Origin: Bacteroidales bacterium
Lineage (GTDB): Bacteria > Bacteroidota > Bacteroidia > Bacteroidales > WRLA01
Assembly (NCBI GenBank): GCA_009777825.1
Contig: WRLA01000003.1
Location: 1 to 64,000, forward strand
DNA length: 64,000 bases
Direction of reading: 5' to 3'
The notes under the pieces are model-generated. The model had not been told where the DNA came from, did no database searches, and saw only the letters and a program-made list of their open reading frames with translations. Shown here one piece after another: positions 24,485 through 34,121 of the stretch (its first letter is position 1; every line of letters starts with the position of its first letter). The position numbers and the translations under genes were made by a program.

Positions 24485-26293
24485 TTACGGGTATTCGTTC
24501 AACATCTTATCTTTGTACCATGGAAAGTGTGTTTCTCCTTCCAGCAGATAGTGTTCCACGAGCAGTGTCCCGATGGGCGCCGCCCAAGTTGCGCCGAAGC
24601 CTCCGTTTTCGACGATGACGCTGATGGCGATTTTCGGGTCGTCTTTCGGGGCGAAGGCGATGAAGATGGAGTGGTCTTTGCCGTGCGGATTTTGCGCGGT
24701 GCCGGTCTTGCCGCACATGTTCAGTTCGGCGATGCGGTAGCGGCGTGCCGTCCCGTAAGAGCCGTTGAAGACCATCCACATTCCTTCGACGGCGACGGCG
24801 TAATAGGCAGTATCTATTCCTGTATAATGTTTCGGGAATTGCAGAAGCGAGTCCGGCTCTATCTTTTTCACCAAATGCGGCTCGTAGTAAAAGCCTCTGT
24901 TTGCTAACGTTGCCGCATAGTTTGCCATTTGCAGGGGGGTCAGTTCTACCTCGCCTTGTCCGATGCTGAGCGAGCGGATGGTCATGGCGTTCCAGCGTCC
25001 TTTGCCGAAGTATTTGTTGAAATAGTTGTCGGTGGGGATGTTGCCGGAACTTTGGTACATGATGTCGGAGGCGTCGAACTTTCTTCCGAAGTTCATATTC
25101 AGCATGAGTTCTCTCCATCGCAGATAGCGGTCGGCGATGGTGGGATAGGGCGCTTTTTCCAAAAACGTCCGGAAGACGCCCCAGAAATAGGGGTTGCAGG
25201 AGGTTTCGAGGGCTTCGTAAAGGTTGAGCGGCGATTTGTGGCTGTGGGTGCATTTGATGGGCTGCGACCCCGGACCGCTGCACGAATAGCAGGAAAAGGG
25301 CGTGATGACATTTTCCTCCATCGCCGCCAGTCCGTTTGCCATCTTAAAGGTAGATCCGGGCGGATATTTCGCCGTTACTGCCCTGTTAAAGAGCGGTTTA
25401 GAAGGGTCAACAAGCAGCGCGTAATAGTTTTTGGAACGGTCGTAGCCGATAAGCAGGTTGGGGTCGTAAGCCGGCATGGAGACCATCACCAGCACCTCGC
25501 CCGTCGCGGGTTCGATGGCGGTGATGCTGCCGCGTTTGCCGTTCATCAGCAGTTCGGCGAACTTCTGCAAGTCGGCGTCGAGCGTCATATAGATATTGTC
25601 GCCTAGCACCGGATCCACATCGTATTCGCCGTTTTTATAGATACCTTTTTCCCGATTATGAACGTCCACCAACCGCACCGACTTCCCTTTGACGCCCCGC
25701 AACGCATGTTCGTAATATGCCTCCACGCCGCTTTTTCCGATATAGTCGCCCGGCTTGTAGTAATCATCTTTTTCAATATCCTGACCGTCCACCTCTCCGA
25801 TGTATCCGATGGCATGAGCCGCAATCCGCTCATCGTACAGACGGGTGATGCGCGGCTCCAAAAAGAAACCGGGGAACTGATAGAGCCGCTCTTGCACATA
25901 ACCGGCTTTCTCTTTCGACAACTGCGAGGCAATGACCGACGACTTATAACGGGAATATTGTCGCGCGGCTGTCAGTTTAGTTTGAAAATCGGCGACGTCC
26001 ATGTTCAGCAGTTGGCACAGTTGCGCCGTGTCCATCGGCTTGACCATGCGCGGAATGACCAGCACGTCGTAGGCTATTTCGTTGGAGACAAGCAGTTTTT
26101 TGTTCCTGTCGAAAATCATCCCGCGCGGCGGATGCAGCGTAACATTGCGGATGGTGTTGTTGTCCGACTGCAACAGGTACTTCTCATCAATAACCTGTAT
26201 GTAAAACAGTTTACCGGCAAATATCAAAGCAATCAGCACAACCGCCCAACTGATAACCATCCTGCGTAATACGAAATTTACCTTTCTTTGCAT
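24485..26293 (-). CDS. mrdA: Penicillin-binding protein 2 (transpeptidase)
   Basis: PBP2 cross-links peptidoglycan during elongation and works with RodA. The 602 residues contain an N-terminal membrane anchor (about 11-31), a dimerisation/pedestal domain (RGMIFDRNKKLLV, SGVEAYYEHALRG), and the transpeptidase domain with all three motifs: SxxK in PPGSTFK, SxN in ETSCNP and KTG in CGKTGTAQNP. It is the first gene of the elongation operon. The stop codon is 39 bases ahead of the next gene, a wider gap than usual for mrdA-rodA because two accessory genes lie between. Confidence 0.95.
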   Translation of the reverse strand: MQRKVNFVLRRMVISWAVVLIALIFAGKLFYIQVIDEKYLLQSDNNTIRNVTLHPPRGMIFDRNKKLLVSNEIAYDVLVIPRMVKPMDTAQLCQLLNMDVADFQTKLTAARQYSRYKSSVIASQLSKEKAGYVQERLYQFPGFFLEPRITRLYDERIAAHAIGYIGEVDGQDIEKDDYYKPGDYIGKSGVEAYYEHALRGVKGKSVRLVDVHNREKGIYKNGEYDVDPVLGDNIYMTLDADLQKFAELLMNGKRGSITAIEPATGEVLVMVSMPAYDPNLLIGYDRSKNYYALLVDPSKPLFNRAVTAKYPPGSTFKMANGLAAMEENVITPFSCYSCSGPGSQPIKCTHSHKSPLNLYEALETSCNPYFWGVFRTFLEKAPYPTIADRYLRWRELMLNMNFGRKFDASDIMYQSSGNIPTDNYFNKYFGKGRWNAMTIRSLSIGQGEVELTPLQMANYAATLANRGFYYEPHLVKKIEPDSLLQFPKHYTGIDTAYYAVAVEGMWMVFNGSYGTARRYRIAELNMCGKTGTAQNPHGKDHSIFIAFAPKDDPKIAISVIVENGGFGATWAAPIGTLLVEHYLLEGETHFPWYKDKMLNEYP

Positions 26294-26312
26294 GTCGTAA
26301 AATTTTCAAGTG

Positions 26313-26320
26313 CAAAGGTA
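26313..26320 (-). promoter_or_regulatory. Promoter of mrdA
   Basis: TACCTTTG on the minus strand, 20 bases upstream of the mrdA ATG. Confidence 0.65.
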
Positions 26321-26349
26321 CGTTTTTTTTGAGATGTGAAAAATTTTTG

Positions 26350-26357
26350 TACTTTTG
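26350..26357 (+). promoter_or_regulatory. Promoter of the secreted serine peptidase
   Basis: TACTTTTG matches TAnnTTTG and lies 20 bases ahead of the ATG, divergent from the mrdA promoter. Confidence 0.6.
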
Positions 26358-26377
26358 CACCGTAAATAAAATCTTAC

Positions 26378-29300
26378 ATGAAAAAGTCTATTTTAAGTCT
26401 AATGCTCTTTGCATTATTAGGATTCAATGCGCTTCGGGCGCAGGTCAATATCGGCGGCGAGCCGGTGAGTTATGGATATGAAAAACGGGACATCCTCGTT
26501 GAAAACGACATCCTCGTTGGAAACGAGGAGGAACTGGCGCCTGTTGTGTTTGTTCGGACGCCGCCATTGGATATGGCGGTGGTTGAGACGGAAGACGAGC
26601 AGTGGGAAGCCGAACGGGCTGCCGGAATGACGAAGATAGGACGCCGTTTCGGGATTGAGTTCGAGGTGGAATACGACGTGCATAACTCCGGCACGTGGAG
26701 TTGTCTGCCCGATGGCGGGAAGTTGTGGCGCTTGGGCGTCGAATGTCCCGAAGCGCTCTCCATCAACTTGATTTTCGACCGGTATTTCCTGCCGGCGGGA
26801 GCAACCTTGTACATTTACGGCGAAGACAGACACGACAAAATTGGCGGTTTCACCAATTATAACAATCAAGCCGACAACTTCTTCGCCACCGACGTGGTGC
26901 TGAGCGACAAGATCGTCATCGAATACTACCAGCCCGTTGAGGCTGATTTCGACGGCGAGTTGCGCCTTGCTACCATCGTGCATGGCTATCGCGGTCCGGG
27001 AGAGTTTACCAGAGGCTACGGACAGTCCGGATCGTGCCAGAGGAACACGATATGTCCCGAAGGCAATGGCTGGCAAGACCAGGTGCGGTCGGTGTTTGCA
27101 CTCTACAGCGGCGGGACGGAGTTGTGTTCCGGCTCTATTGTCAACAACACCGCCAACGACAAGACACCCTACGCGCTGACGGCAAACCACTGTTGGAATG
27201 CCGCACAGAATCCGGGCATTTGGGTTTTTCGTTTTAGATGGGAAAGCCCGACATGCACGCCCACCGCTAATTCGACCTACAAAACCATGACCGGCGCTAC
27301 TTTAAGAATGAAAACGCCCACAAATACTTCCAGCACCGACTGCTGTTTGGTGGAACTCTATCAAACAATTCCCGACGATTACGATATTTATTACGCCGGC
27401 TGGTCGCGTTCCACAACGCCGTCATCTTCGGCTATGTGCATCCATCATCCCTCTTTGGATATTAAAAAAATATCGCCGACGAACCCATTATACACATCAA
27501 ATACTTATGTCCAAGCATGGCGTGCTAATTGGTCAACCAACGCTTGTACGGAAGGCGGTTCCTCCGGCTCTCCTCTATTTGACAGCAACCATAGAGTTAT
27601 CGGACAATTATACGGCGGTTTGTCGAGTTGCGCTACATACGGAGGCTCCAATCATTGGGATGAATACGGCAGGTTCGACCTGTCATGGAACTACGGCTCG
27701 TCGTCCGCCACCCGCCTGCGCGACTGGTTAGACCCGCTCAACCTCAACCCCACCACTTGGGACGGATACGACCCCAACGCCGGTCCCGCCATCTGCAACC
27801 CGCCCACCAACCTGACCGTGGACTACACCCCCGAATGTAACGCCGAACTCAACTGGCAACCACCCGCCGGAAAATCTGACGACAAAGGAAACTTCCTCGA
27901 AGACGTAGAGGCACACCCCAACTTCGCCATCAACTCCACCCTCAACGGATGGTCGTACATTGACGGCGACGGCAAAGGCACCTACGGCATGACCGGCTAC
28001 GAATTTCCAAACTCCGGCTCGCCCATGGCGTTCATCGTCTTCAACCCCAGCGCCACCACCCCACCAAACACCACTCCCGCCGCCACGCCACACTCCGGAC
28101 AGAAATTCTTCGCCAGCATCTGCCCGTTAGAAGGTGTCAACAACGACTGGATCATCAGCCCGCTACTCACCAACCCCACCACCTTCTCTTTCTGGGCAAA
28201 AACATACACCTCAGCATATAACGGATTGGAAAGAATGAAAGTGGGATACTCCACCACCGGCACCGCACAAGGCAATTTCACCTTCCTCACGCCAAGTCCC
28301 TACGTGGAAGTCCCCACCGCATGGACAAAGTACGAATACAGCCTCCCCGCCGGAACCAAATACGTCGCCATCAACTGCGTCTCCGACGACGCTTTCATCC
28401 TCATGATTGACGACCTCCAACTGACCGGCGTCTCCAACCCCGGCGGCAAAATCTACAACGTCTATCGCGACAACGTCCTCATCAAAGCCAACCTCGCCGA
28501 AACCTCATACACCGACAGCGGTTTCCCCACAGGCACCGGACATACATGGAGCGTGAAACAAGTCTGCACCGACGGCGAATCCGACCCCGTCAGCGTAACC
28601 AAAACCGCCTGCACGCAAGTCCAAACATGGACCATCACCCCCAGCGCCGGCGCCAACGGAACCATCGCCCCCAGCACTCCGGTAACAGTAAATCACGGCG
28701 GCAGTCAAACTTTCACCTTCACTCCGGCTCCAAACTACGAGGTAGATCAGGTGAAAGTGGATAATGTCAATGTTAGTTTTTCCAACAATCAATACACATT
28801 CACCAATGTTACGACAGATCATACTATTAATGTAACGTTTAAACTGAAAACATACACCCTCACCCCCACCGCCGGCGCTAACGGAGCCATCAATCCCAAC
28901 ACGCCGGTAACAGTAAATCACGGCGCAAGCCAAACCTTCACTTTCTCCCCCGCCTCCGGCTACGAAGTTGACGAAGTCAAAGTGGATGGCGCAACCGTCA
29001 GTTTCTCCAATAACAACTACACTTTCACCAACGTTACCGCCGACCACACCATCAACGTAACTTTCAAAACCACTCCCATAGAACAGCACACCATCACCGC
29101 CACCGCCGGAGCCAACGGCGGCATCAACCCCTCCGGTACTGTCATCGTCAATCATGGCGCCAACCAACCGTTCTTCTTCCTGCCCGACAACGGTTATGAA
29201 GTAAACGAAGTTACAGTAGATGGCACGGTGGTCAATGTTGCGGATGACCAATACACTTTCACCAATGTTACCGCCGACCATACCATCCATGTAACTTTCA

Positions 29301-30007
29301 AAACCCTCCCGCCCGTCCAATACACCATCACCGCCACCGCCGGCGCCAACGGCATCATCAACCCCTCCGGCGTCGTAACCGTCAATCACGGCGACAACCA
29401 AACGTTCTTCTTTATCCCCGATAGTGGCTATCAACCGGACGAAGTTACAGTGGACGGCGCACCGGTCAGTTTTACGGAAAACCAGTACACGTTTACGAAC
29501 ATTACATCCGACCACACCATCAACGTAACTTTCAAACAACTCCCGCCCGACCAATACACCATCACCGTCATCCCCAATGACCTTGCTTGGGGCAGCGTCT
29601 CCGGTGGCGGCGTCTATCCTGCCGGAGCAACGGCAGACGTCATCGCTACACCGGCAACCAACTACAACTTCGTGAAATGGACGGAAGACGGAGCAGAAGT
29701 CAGCATCACCTCGCTCTACTCCTTCATCGTGGAAAAAGACCGCTATCTAACGGCATGGTTTGAACCCATCACCGCCATCGGCGAACCGGATGCCAAAGCG
29801 CCGCAACTCTACTATTTCAACGACGTCATCTATTTCAAAAACATCCCGCCGGAAACAACCGTGCAAATCTTCGACGTTTGCGGAAGAGCGATACAACAAA
29901 CAACCCTCACGGGCGAAAGCATACCGTTCTACTATAAAGGGTTCTATGTGGTGAAACTCATCCATTCCGATAAAACGGTCATTACCGAAAAAATAGTAGC
30001 GTATTAA
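26378..30007 (+). CDS. Secreted trypsin-like (lysyl endopeptidase-type) peptidase with adhesin and InlB-type repeats
   Basis: This 1209-residue surface protein starts with a signal peptide (to about residue 21) and a prodomain. The S1-type peptidase follows: catalytic His271 in LTANHCW, Asp321 in SSTDCCLVEL and Ser396 in GGSSGSPLF, the arrangement of Achromobacter-type lysyl endopeptidases. Residues about 500-700 form a cleaved-adhesin/MAM-like domain (WSYIDGDGKG, WIISPLL, FSFWAKTY). Next come four tandem repeats of about 75 residues (core YTFTNVTADHTINVTFK) and one divergent InlB-B-like unit. The C-terminal roughly 80 residues (IYFKNIPPETTVQIFDVCG) form a T9SS sorting domain. It probably digests host or dietary protein outside the cell, feeding the amino-acid fermentation genes. 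The specificity is inferred. Confidence 0.92.
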   Translation: MKKSILSLMLFALLGFNALRAQVNIGGEPVSYGYEKRDILVENDILVGNEEELAPVVFVRTPPLDMAVVETEDEQWEAERAAGMTKIGRRFGIEFEVEYDVHNSGTWSCLPDGGKLWRLGVECPEALSINLIFDRYFLPAGATLYIYGEDRHDKIGGFTNYNNQADNFFATDVVLSDKIVIEYYQPVEADFDGELRLATIVHGYRGPGEFTRGYGQSGSCQRNTICPEGNGWQDQVRSVFALYSGGTELCSGSIVNNTANDKTPYALTANHCWNAAQNPGIWVFRFRWESPTCTPTANSTYKTMTGATLRMKTPTNTSSTDCCLVELYQTIPDDYDIYYAGWSRSTTPSSSAMCIHHPSLDIKKISPTNPLYTSNTYVQAWRANWSTNACTEGGSSGSPLFDSNHRVIGQLYGGLSSCATYGGSNHWDEYGRFDLSWNYGSSSATRLRDWLDPLNLNPTTWDGYDPNAGPAICNPPTNLTVDYTPECNAELNWQPPAGKSDDKGNFLEDVEAHPNFAINSTLNGWSYIDGDGKGTYGMTGYEFPNSGSPMAFIVFNPSATTPPNTTPAATPHSGQKFFASICPLEGVNNDWIISPLLTNPTTFSFWAKTYTSAYNGLERMKVGYSTTGTAQGNFTFLTPSPYVEVPTAWTKYEYSLPAGTKYVAINCVSDDAFILMIDDLQLTGVSNPGGKIYNVYRDNVLIKANLAETSYTDSGFPTGTGHTWSVKQVCTDGESDPVSVTKTACTQVQTWTITPSAGANGTIAPSTPVTVNHGGSQTFTFTPAPNYEVDQVKVDNVNVSFSNNQYTFTNVTTDHTINVTFKLKTYTLTPTAGANGAINPNTPVTVNHGASQTFTFSPASGYEVDEVKVDGATVSFSNNNYTFTNVTADHTINVTFKTTPIEQHTITATAGANGGINPSGTVIVNHGANQPFFFLPDNGYEVNEVTVDGTVVNVADDQYTFTNVTADHTIHVTFKTLPPVQYTITATAGANGIINPSGVVTVNHGDNQTFFFIPDSGYQPDEVTVDGAPVSFTENQYTFTNITSDHTINVTFKQLPPDQYTITVIPNDLAWGSVSGGGVYPAGATADVIATPATNYNFVKWTEDGAEVSITSLYSFIVEKDRYLTAWFEPITAIGEPDAKAPQLYYFNDVIYFKNIPPETTVQIFDVCGRAIQQTTLTGESIPFYYKGFYVVKLIHSDKTVITEKIVAY

Positions 30008-30012
30008 AATAT

Positions 30013-30675
30013 ATGATAATGAAACACTTAATAGCGCCTTCGATGCTGTCGTGCAACTTTCTGAATATGCAGCACGATATTGAAATGGTGAACAACAGTG
30101 AAGCCGACTGGTTTCATTTGGATATTATGGATGGAGTTTTTGTGCCGAATATCACTTTCGGACAGCCTGTCATCAAGCACATCAAGAAGTTAGCGAAAAA
30201 GCCGTTGGACGTTCATCTGATGATTGTCCAGCCTGAACGTTATTTCCAAGACTTCAAAGAGGCGGGCGCCGACATCCTGTCGTTTCATCACGAGGCTTCC
30301 ACACATCTGCACCGCTCTATTTATGCCGTGAAAAACTTAGGAATGAAAGCGGGCGTAACCTTAAATCCGCACACGCCGGTAGAGTTGTTGGAAGATGTCG
30401 TTGCCGATGTTGACATGGTGTTGATTATGTCGGTCAACCCCGGATTCGGCGGTCAGAAATTCATCGAAAACAGTTACCGCAAAATCAGTACGCTGAAAGA
30501 GATGATTTTACGACGCAACAGTCCGGCGCTGATAGAACTCGACGGTGGCGTTACCTTAGACAATGCGGCGAAGTTGGTAGCGTGCGGCGTGGACGTGTTA
30601 GTCGCCGGAAACACCGTCTTCTCCCATCCCAACCCGCCGGAAGCCATTAGACAATTAAAAATGTTGGGGACATGA
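30013..30675 (+). CDS. rpe: Ribulose-phosphate 3-epimerase
   Basis: Rpe interconverts ribulose 5-phosphate and xylulose 5-phosphate in the pentose phosphate pathway. The 220-residue TIM barrel is full length and holds the family motifs APSMLSCNF, HLDIMDGVFVPN, DVHLMI, the phosphate-binding region VNPGFGGQKF, and ELDGGV. Metal-binding His and Asp residues sit in HLDIMDG and DVHLM. The gene starts 5 bases after the peptidase stop and overlaps the next gene by ATGA, so it is probably read together with one or both neighbours. Confidence 0.95.
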   Translation: MIMKHLIAPSMLSCNFLNMQHDIEMVNNSEADWFHLDIMDGVFVPNITFGQPVIKHIKKLAKKPLDVHLMIVQPERYFQDFKEAGADILSFHHEASTHLHRSIYAVKNLGMKAGVTLNPHTPVELLEDVVADVDMVLIMSVNPGFGGQKFIENSYRKISTLKEMILRRNSPALIELDGGVTLDNAAKLVACGVDVLVAGNTVFSHPNPPEAIRQLKMLGT

Positions 30676-31802
30676 AAATATTAATTCAGCACAGAGTACA
30701 CAAAGAACACAGAGTTGCACAGAGAAAAAAGAACTCTGTGACCCTCCGTGTCCTCTGTGTCTCTGTGCTGAAAAAATCACTATTTCTCCTCTGTCTCTCT
30801 TGTACCCTCCCCTGCCACGCCCAGAACTTCTCCTCCCAGTGCGAAAATACCCAACGCATCATGTTCTACAACGTCGAAAACCTCTACGACACCCAGCACG
30901 ACCTCGGCAAAAACGACTACGAATTTCTACCCGACGGCGTCCGCTACTGGACTAATTCCCGTTTCTATTCCAAGTTGAAAAACCTCTACAAAGTCTTTTC
31001 CGCCAATGGAACGCCCGCCCCGCCGACCATCATCGCCTTGTGCGAAGTAGAAAACGACTTCGTCCTCCGAAAACTGATAGAGACCACGCCGTTGAAAAAC
31101 TTCGGTTACGACTTCGTCCACCACGAATCACCCGACATCCGCGGCGTGGACTGCGCCCTGCTCTACCGCAAACAGAACTTCGAACTCTTCGACAGCCATC
31201 CTTTCCAAATCACCTTCCCCTTCGACACCGCCTCAAAAACACGCGACATCCTCTATGTCAAAGGATTACTTTTTGAAGAACATCTGATACACATCTTCGT
31301 CAACCACTGGCCCTCGCGCTACGGCGGACAGGCGCCCACCATGCCCAAACGAAACTACGTAGCCCAACAACTACGCAAAATCTGCGACAGCATCCTCAAC
31401 GACAACCCCAACGCCAACATCCTGATACTCGGCGACCTCAACGACGACCCCACCGACGAAAGCGTCGCCCAGTTTCTATGCGGACAGCGCTCTCCTTCCG
31501 ACACCTTGTTGCTGACCAACCTCTCGCTCCCGTTATTCCAAAAAGGACAAGGAACCATAAAACACGGAACGCAATGGTGCCTCTTCGACCAAACCATCGT
31601 CTCGCCCGCCTTGACCGACGGTCGAAACGGATTGCAAATCTGCAACGACGCCATCATCTTCAACCACGATTTCCTCTTCGTGGACGACGAAACCAACATG
31701 GGTAAAAAACTTTTCCGAACCTACAACGGCATGACCTACGCCGGAGGATACGCCGACCACCTCCCCGTGGGCGTGGACGTGAAAAAGGTGAAACAAGAAT
31801 GA
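30672..31802 (+). CDS. Exported endonuclease/exonuclease/phosphatase-family protein
   Basis: The EEP core runs from about residue 60 with the expected motifs: FYNVENL, ALCEVEND (catalytic Glu), VNHWPSRYGG, and GDLNDDP with the Asp-Asn pair, followed by a final ADHLPV. Members cut phosphodiester bonds in nucleic acids, lipids or sugar phosphates; which applies here is unclear. The N-terminus is odd. Codons about 6-34 are a palindromic repeat (HRVHKEH... VLCVSVLKK) that runs in frame into a signal peptide (SLFLLCLSCTLPCHAQ). An in-frame GTG at 30765 near the end of the repeat could be the real start and would give a normal signal peptide. The upstream ATG overlaps the rpe stop. Confidence 0.88.
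   Translation: MKILIQHRVHKEHRVAQRKKNSVTLRVLCVSVLKKSLFLLCLSCTLPCHAQNFSSQCENTQRIMFYNVENLYDTQHDLGKNDYEFLPDGVRYWTNSRFYSKLKNLYKVFSANGTPAPPTIIALCEVENDFVLRKLIETTPLKNFGYDFVHHESPDIRGVDCALLYRKQNFELFDSHPFQITFPFDTASKTRDILYVKGLLFEEHLIHIFVNHWPSRYGGQAPTMPKRNYVAQQLRKICDSILNDNPNANILILGDLNDDPTDESVAQFLCGQRSPSDTLLLTNLSLPLFQKGQGTIKHGTQWCLFDQTIVSPALTDGRNGLQICNDAIIFNHDFLFVDDETNMGKKLFRTYNGMTYAGGYADHLPVGVDVKKVKQE
30685..30772. repeat. Long imperfect palindrome inserted at the 5' end of the EEP gene
   Basis: Two arms of about 40 bases, beginning TTCAGCACAGAG and ending CTCTGTGCTGAA, pair with few mismatches around an A-rich loop. The repeat lies wholly inside the open frame and adds a basic leader before the signal peptide. 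A disrupted copy of its right arm occurs at 49271-49339. Confidence 0.85.
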
Positions 31803-31833
31803 GAAAATTTTGTTACATAAAATATATTACAAC

Positions 31834-32472
31834 ATGACATCACACAACATTGCAGAGACCATCGCCTCCCATTTATTGGAGATCAAGGCAGTCAAATTGA
31901 GTCCTCACACACCGTTCACGTGGGCATCGGGCTGGAAGTCGCCGATCTATTGCGACAACCGAAAAACGCTGTCCTATCCGAAAATACGCGATTTTATCCG
32001 GGACGCCTTTGTGCGCTCCATCAAGGAAAATGTCGGAAAAGCGGACGTCATCGCCGGCGTTGCCACGGCGGGCATTCCGCAGGGCGTGCTGATTGCTCAG
32101 GCGTTGAACGTGCCGTTTGTTTACGTCCGCTCTTCCAATAAGGCGCACGGGTTAGAAAACAAAATCGAAGGCGTTGTCGAAAAAGGACAGTCCGCCATCG
32201 TCATCGAAGACCTCATCTCTACCGGCGGTAGCAGTTTGGCGGTAGTAGATGCGCTACGCGACGCCGGATGCCACGTGAGAGCCATGCTTGCCATCTTCAC
32301 CTACGGATTTCCGGTCGCCGACGAACATTTTGAACAAAAACAATGTCCGCTGTTTACGCTCTCCAACTATAATGTACTCATTGAAAAAGCCTTAAAAGAG
32401 GGATACATCAAAGAATCACACGTGGCGTCTCTACAGGAATGGCGGAAAGCGCCCGAAAAATGGGGTATTTAA
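31834..32472 (+). CDS. pyrE: Orotate phosphoribosyltransferase
   Basis: PyrE joins orotate to PRPP in pyrimidine synthesis. The 212-residue protein from MTSHNIAE has the type I PRTase features: FTWASGWKSPIYCDNR at the substrate hood, GVATAGIPQG, YVRSSNKAHG with the catalytic-loop lysine, and the PRPP-binding IVIEDLISTGGSS. I use the ATG at 31834 and not the one 24 bases upstream. No other pyr genes are adjacent; the SRPBCC gene follows after 23 bases and may share its transcript. Confidence 0.96.
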   Translation: MTSHNIAETIASHLLEIKAVKLSPHTPFTWASGWKSPIYCDNRKTLSYPKIRDFIRDAFVRSIKENVGKADVIAGVATAGIPQGVLIAQALNVPFVYVRSSNKAHGLENKIEGVVEKGQSAIVIEDLISTGGSSLAVVDALRDAGCHVRAMLAIFTYGFPVADEHFEQKQCPLFTLSNYNVLIEKALKEGYIKESHVASLQEWRKAPEKWGI

Positions 32473-32495
32473 CACTTAAAATTCATTGAAAAACC

Positions 32496-32891
32496 ATGAA
32501 AGATATCGAAAGCCAAAGCCGGATTATCAACCGTCCGTCGAAAGACCTATACGACTTTATCGCTGAGTTTCATCATTTTGCGAAGTTTCTCCCCGAACAG
32601 GTAACCGGCTGGGACGCCACCGACACCACCTGCTCGTTCAACATCCCCAACTTAGGAAAAATCACCTTGCAGGTGGAAAAAGACGACGCCGCACAATGGG
32701 TGAAGTACGTCAGCCTTTCGGGACCCGCCCCCTTCGAACTGCTGTGCGAACTGAAACCCGAAACCGAAACAACTTGCCAAATCACCCTGACCGTCTTTGC
32801 CGACATCCCGGCGTTTATGCTGATGATGATCGCCAAACCGATTAAAAGTTTCGTAACGGCGGTGCTGGATAAGATGGCTGAGATGTGGTAA
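32496..32891 (+). CDS. SRPBCC-family protein
   Basis: The 131-residue protein has the START/SRPBCC layout: INRPSKDLYDFIAEF at the first strand and helix, alternating beta-strands (TCSFNIPNLGKITLQV, YVSLSGPAPFELLCELK), and a long C-terminal helix after ADIPAFMLMMIAKPI. Such folds bind hydrophobic ligands. Its role is unknown, although it follows pyrE closely and is probably co-transcribed. Confidence 0.75.
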   Translation: MKDIESQSRIINRPSKDLYDFIAEFHHFAKFLPEQVTGWDATDTTCSFNIPNLGKITLQVEKDDAAQWVKYVSLSGPAPFELLCELKPETETTCQITLTVFADIPAFMLMMIAKPIKSFVTAVLDKMAEMW

Positions 32892-32901
32892 CAGTTTTTA
32901 T

Positions 32902-33142
32902 ATGGCAATGAATGATTTTTTAACAGCGCACAGCCATATCACAAACGAATTGATAAACGAAGCAGGCAAATTTCGCACTGTTAGCGTGTTTGTAGTAAAC
33001 GGCAAGGGAGATATTCTCCATTCGGGGGCAGATTTTAACGAAGTGCCAGCCTTAATATCCGACCTTTTTGAATGGGGTAAAGCCGGCGATGCGCACCCAC
33101 TCATAAAATCTTCCGCAATGCACTTTATGATAGAGCATATTG
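32902..33142 (+). pseudogene. Truncated Fic-domain protein
   Basis: About 80 codons resemble the middle of Fic AMPylators: FRTVSVFVVNGKGDILHSG, then a VPALISDLFEWGKAGDAHPLIKS helix pair and HFMIEHI. The catalytic HPFxxGNGR motif would come next, but the sequence breaks off at about 33141 and continues into the transposase remnant on the other strand. The 16 further codons of the open frame are antisense to transposase sequence. The protein cannot be an active Fic enzyme. Confidence 0.75.
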
Positions 33143-33903
33143 CCCAGAAAAACATCATAGCCTACCGGCAAACCCTCGCGAGTTACCATTAAGGCTAACA
33201 AAACTTGCCCCTGATTAAATTTATGGTCTTTGCTGTATCCGAAACTGCACAACTCATCTTCTGTAAAACTCTCAAAGTAAAGAGTGGTACAGTCGTAAAA
33301 CATTACTTTGATATCTTCGGTAAACAATTCGCGGGTATGGCTCCAGCATCTGTCTTGTAATAGATTGATCCTTCCGTCGGTTAATTTGTCCATCATCCAG
33401 TAAATCTTTTCCAATGAAATAGTAATGCCAAAATCTCGCGTCAGCAACTCGCACGATGAACGCTTGCTACATGGCTTGGATAGACGCGCCATCACAATGT
33501 CTTTCATCACATTTTTGCTCACCGGACATCTGTTGAAAACACGACCAGAACCGATTTCATCGTATAATTCCCCGTAAATATCGTGAATACCCGTCACTAT
33601 GCGATACTCTTCCCGCATCTTACGTAAGTTTACAGGTAATGGACTATCATCCACAAGACTATGCTTGCGACTGGATAGTACCATCTCCGCTAGTGTGCGG
33701 GATGGAAATAATTTGGATTCTCGCCCATCCTCCATCTCCGCCCTGATATACTCGGCAACTTTTTTAAACCTTTCAACCTCTGACGGAAGAACCGTCGCCA
33801 CATGACGAAGCTGCTTCTGGCGAACTTTCCCCGATTCACGGATGCTCTCCACTATCAAGATACTCACCTTGCCGTTAGCCTGATGTACCGTCCTTACAAA
33901 CAT
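33142..33903 (-). pseudogene. 3'-truncated IS1634/IS4-type transposase
   Basis: The first 250 or so codons match IS1634-like DDE transposases: MFVRTVHQANGKVSI at the start, then the GKVRQKQLRHVAT segment, the first catalytic-region aspartate in KVMFYDCTTLYF, and GLPVGYDVFLGN. The sequence stops making sense at about 33141, where Fic sequence begins on the other strand; the C-terminal half with the second Asp and the Glu is missing. I start at 33903 because the promoter box is only five bases upstream, so the mRNA would be almost leaderless. No second inverted-repeat end is visible. Confidence 0.8.
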
Positions 33904-33907
33904 GCGG

Positions 33908-33915
33908 CAAAGGTA
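33908..33915 (-). promoter_or_regulatory. Promoter of the IS1634-type transposase remnant
   Basis: TACCTTTG on the minus strand ends five bases before the ATG, implying a near-leaderless transcript. Confidence 0.55.
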
Positions 33916-34121
33916 CACATTTTTTTTGGTAACTGTAAGAAAATCAACACTTTCTAACCCGTATTCACTACAAAACAACTCCACCAAAATATGAACATAA
34001 AGCATTAATAATCAATCATAGGGAAAAGAGGGAAAGAAAACTACCGTCGAAGTCGGGAAAAGTACGATTTTTTTGGAGATGTGAGATTATGAGATATGCG
34101 ATGTGAGATGTATTCTTTTTA

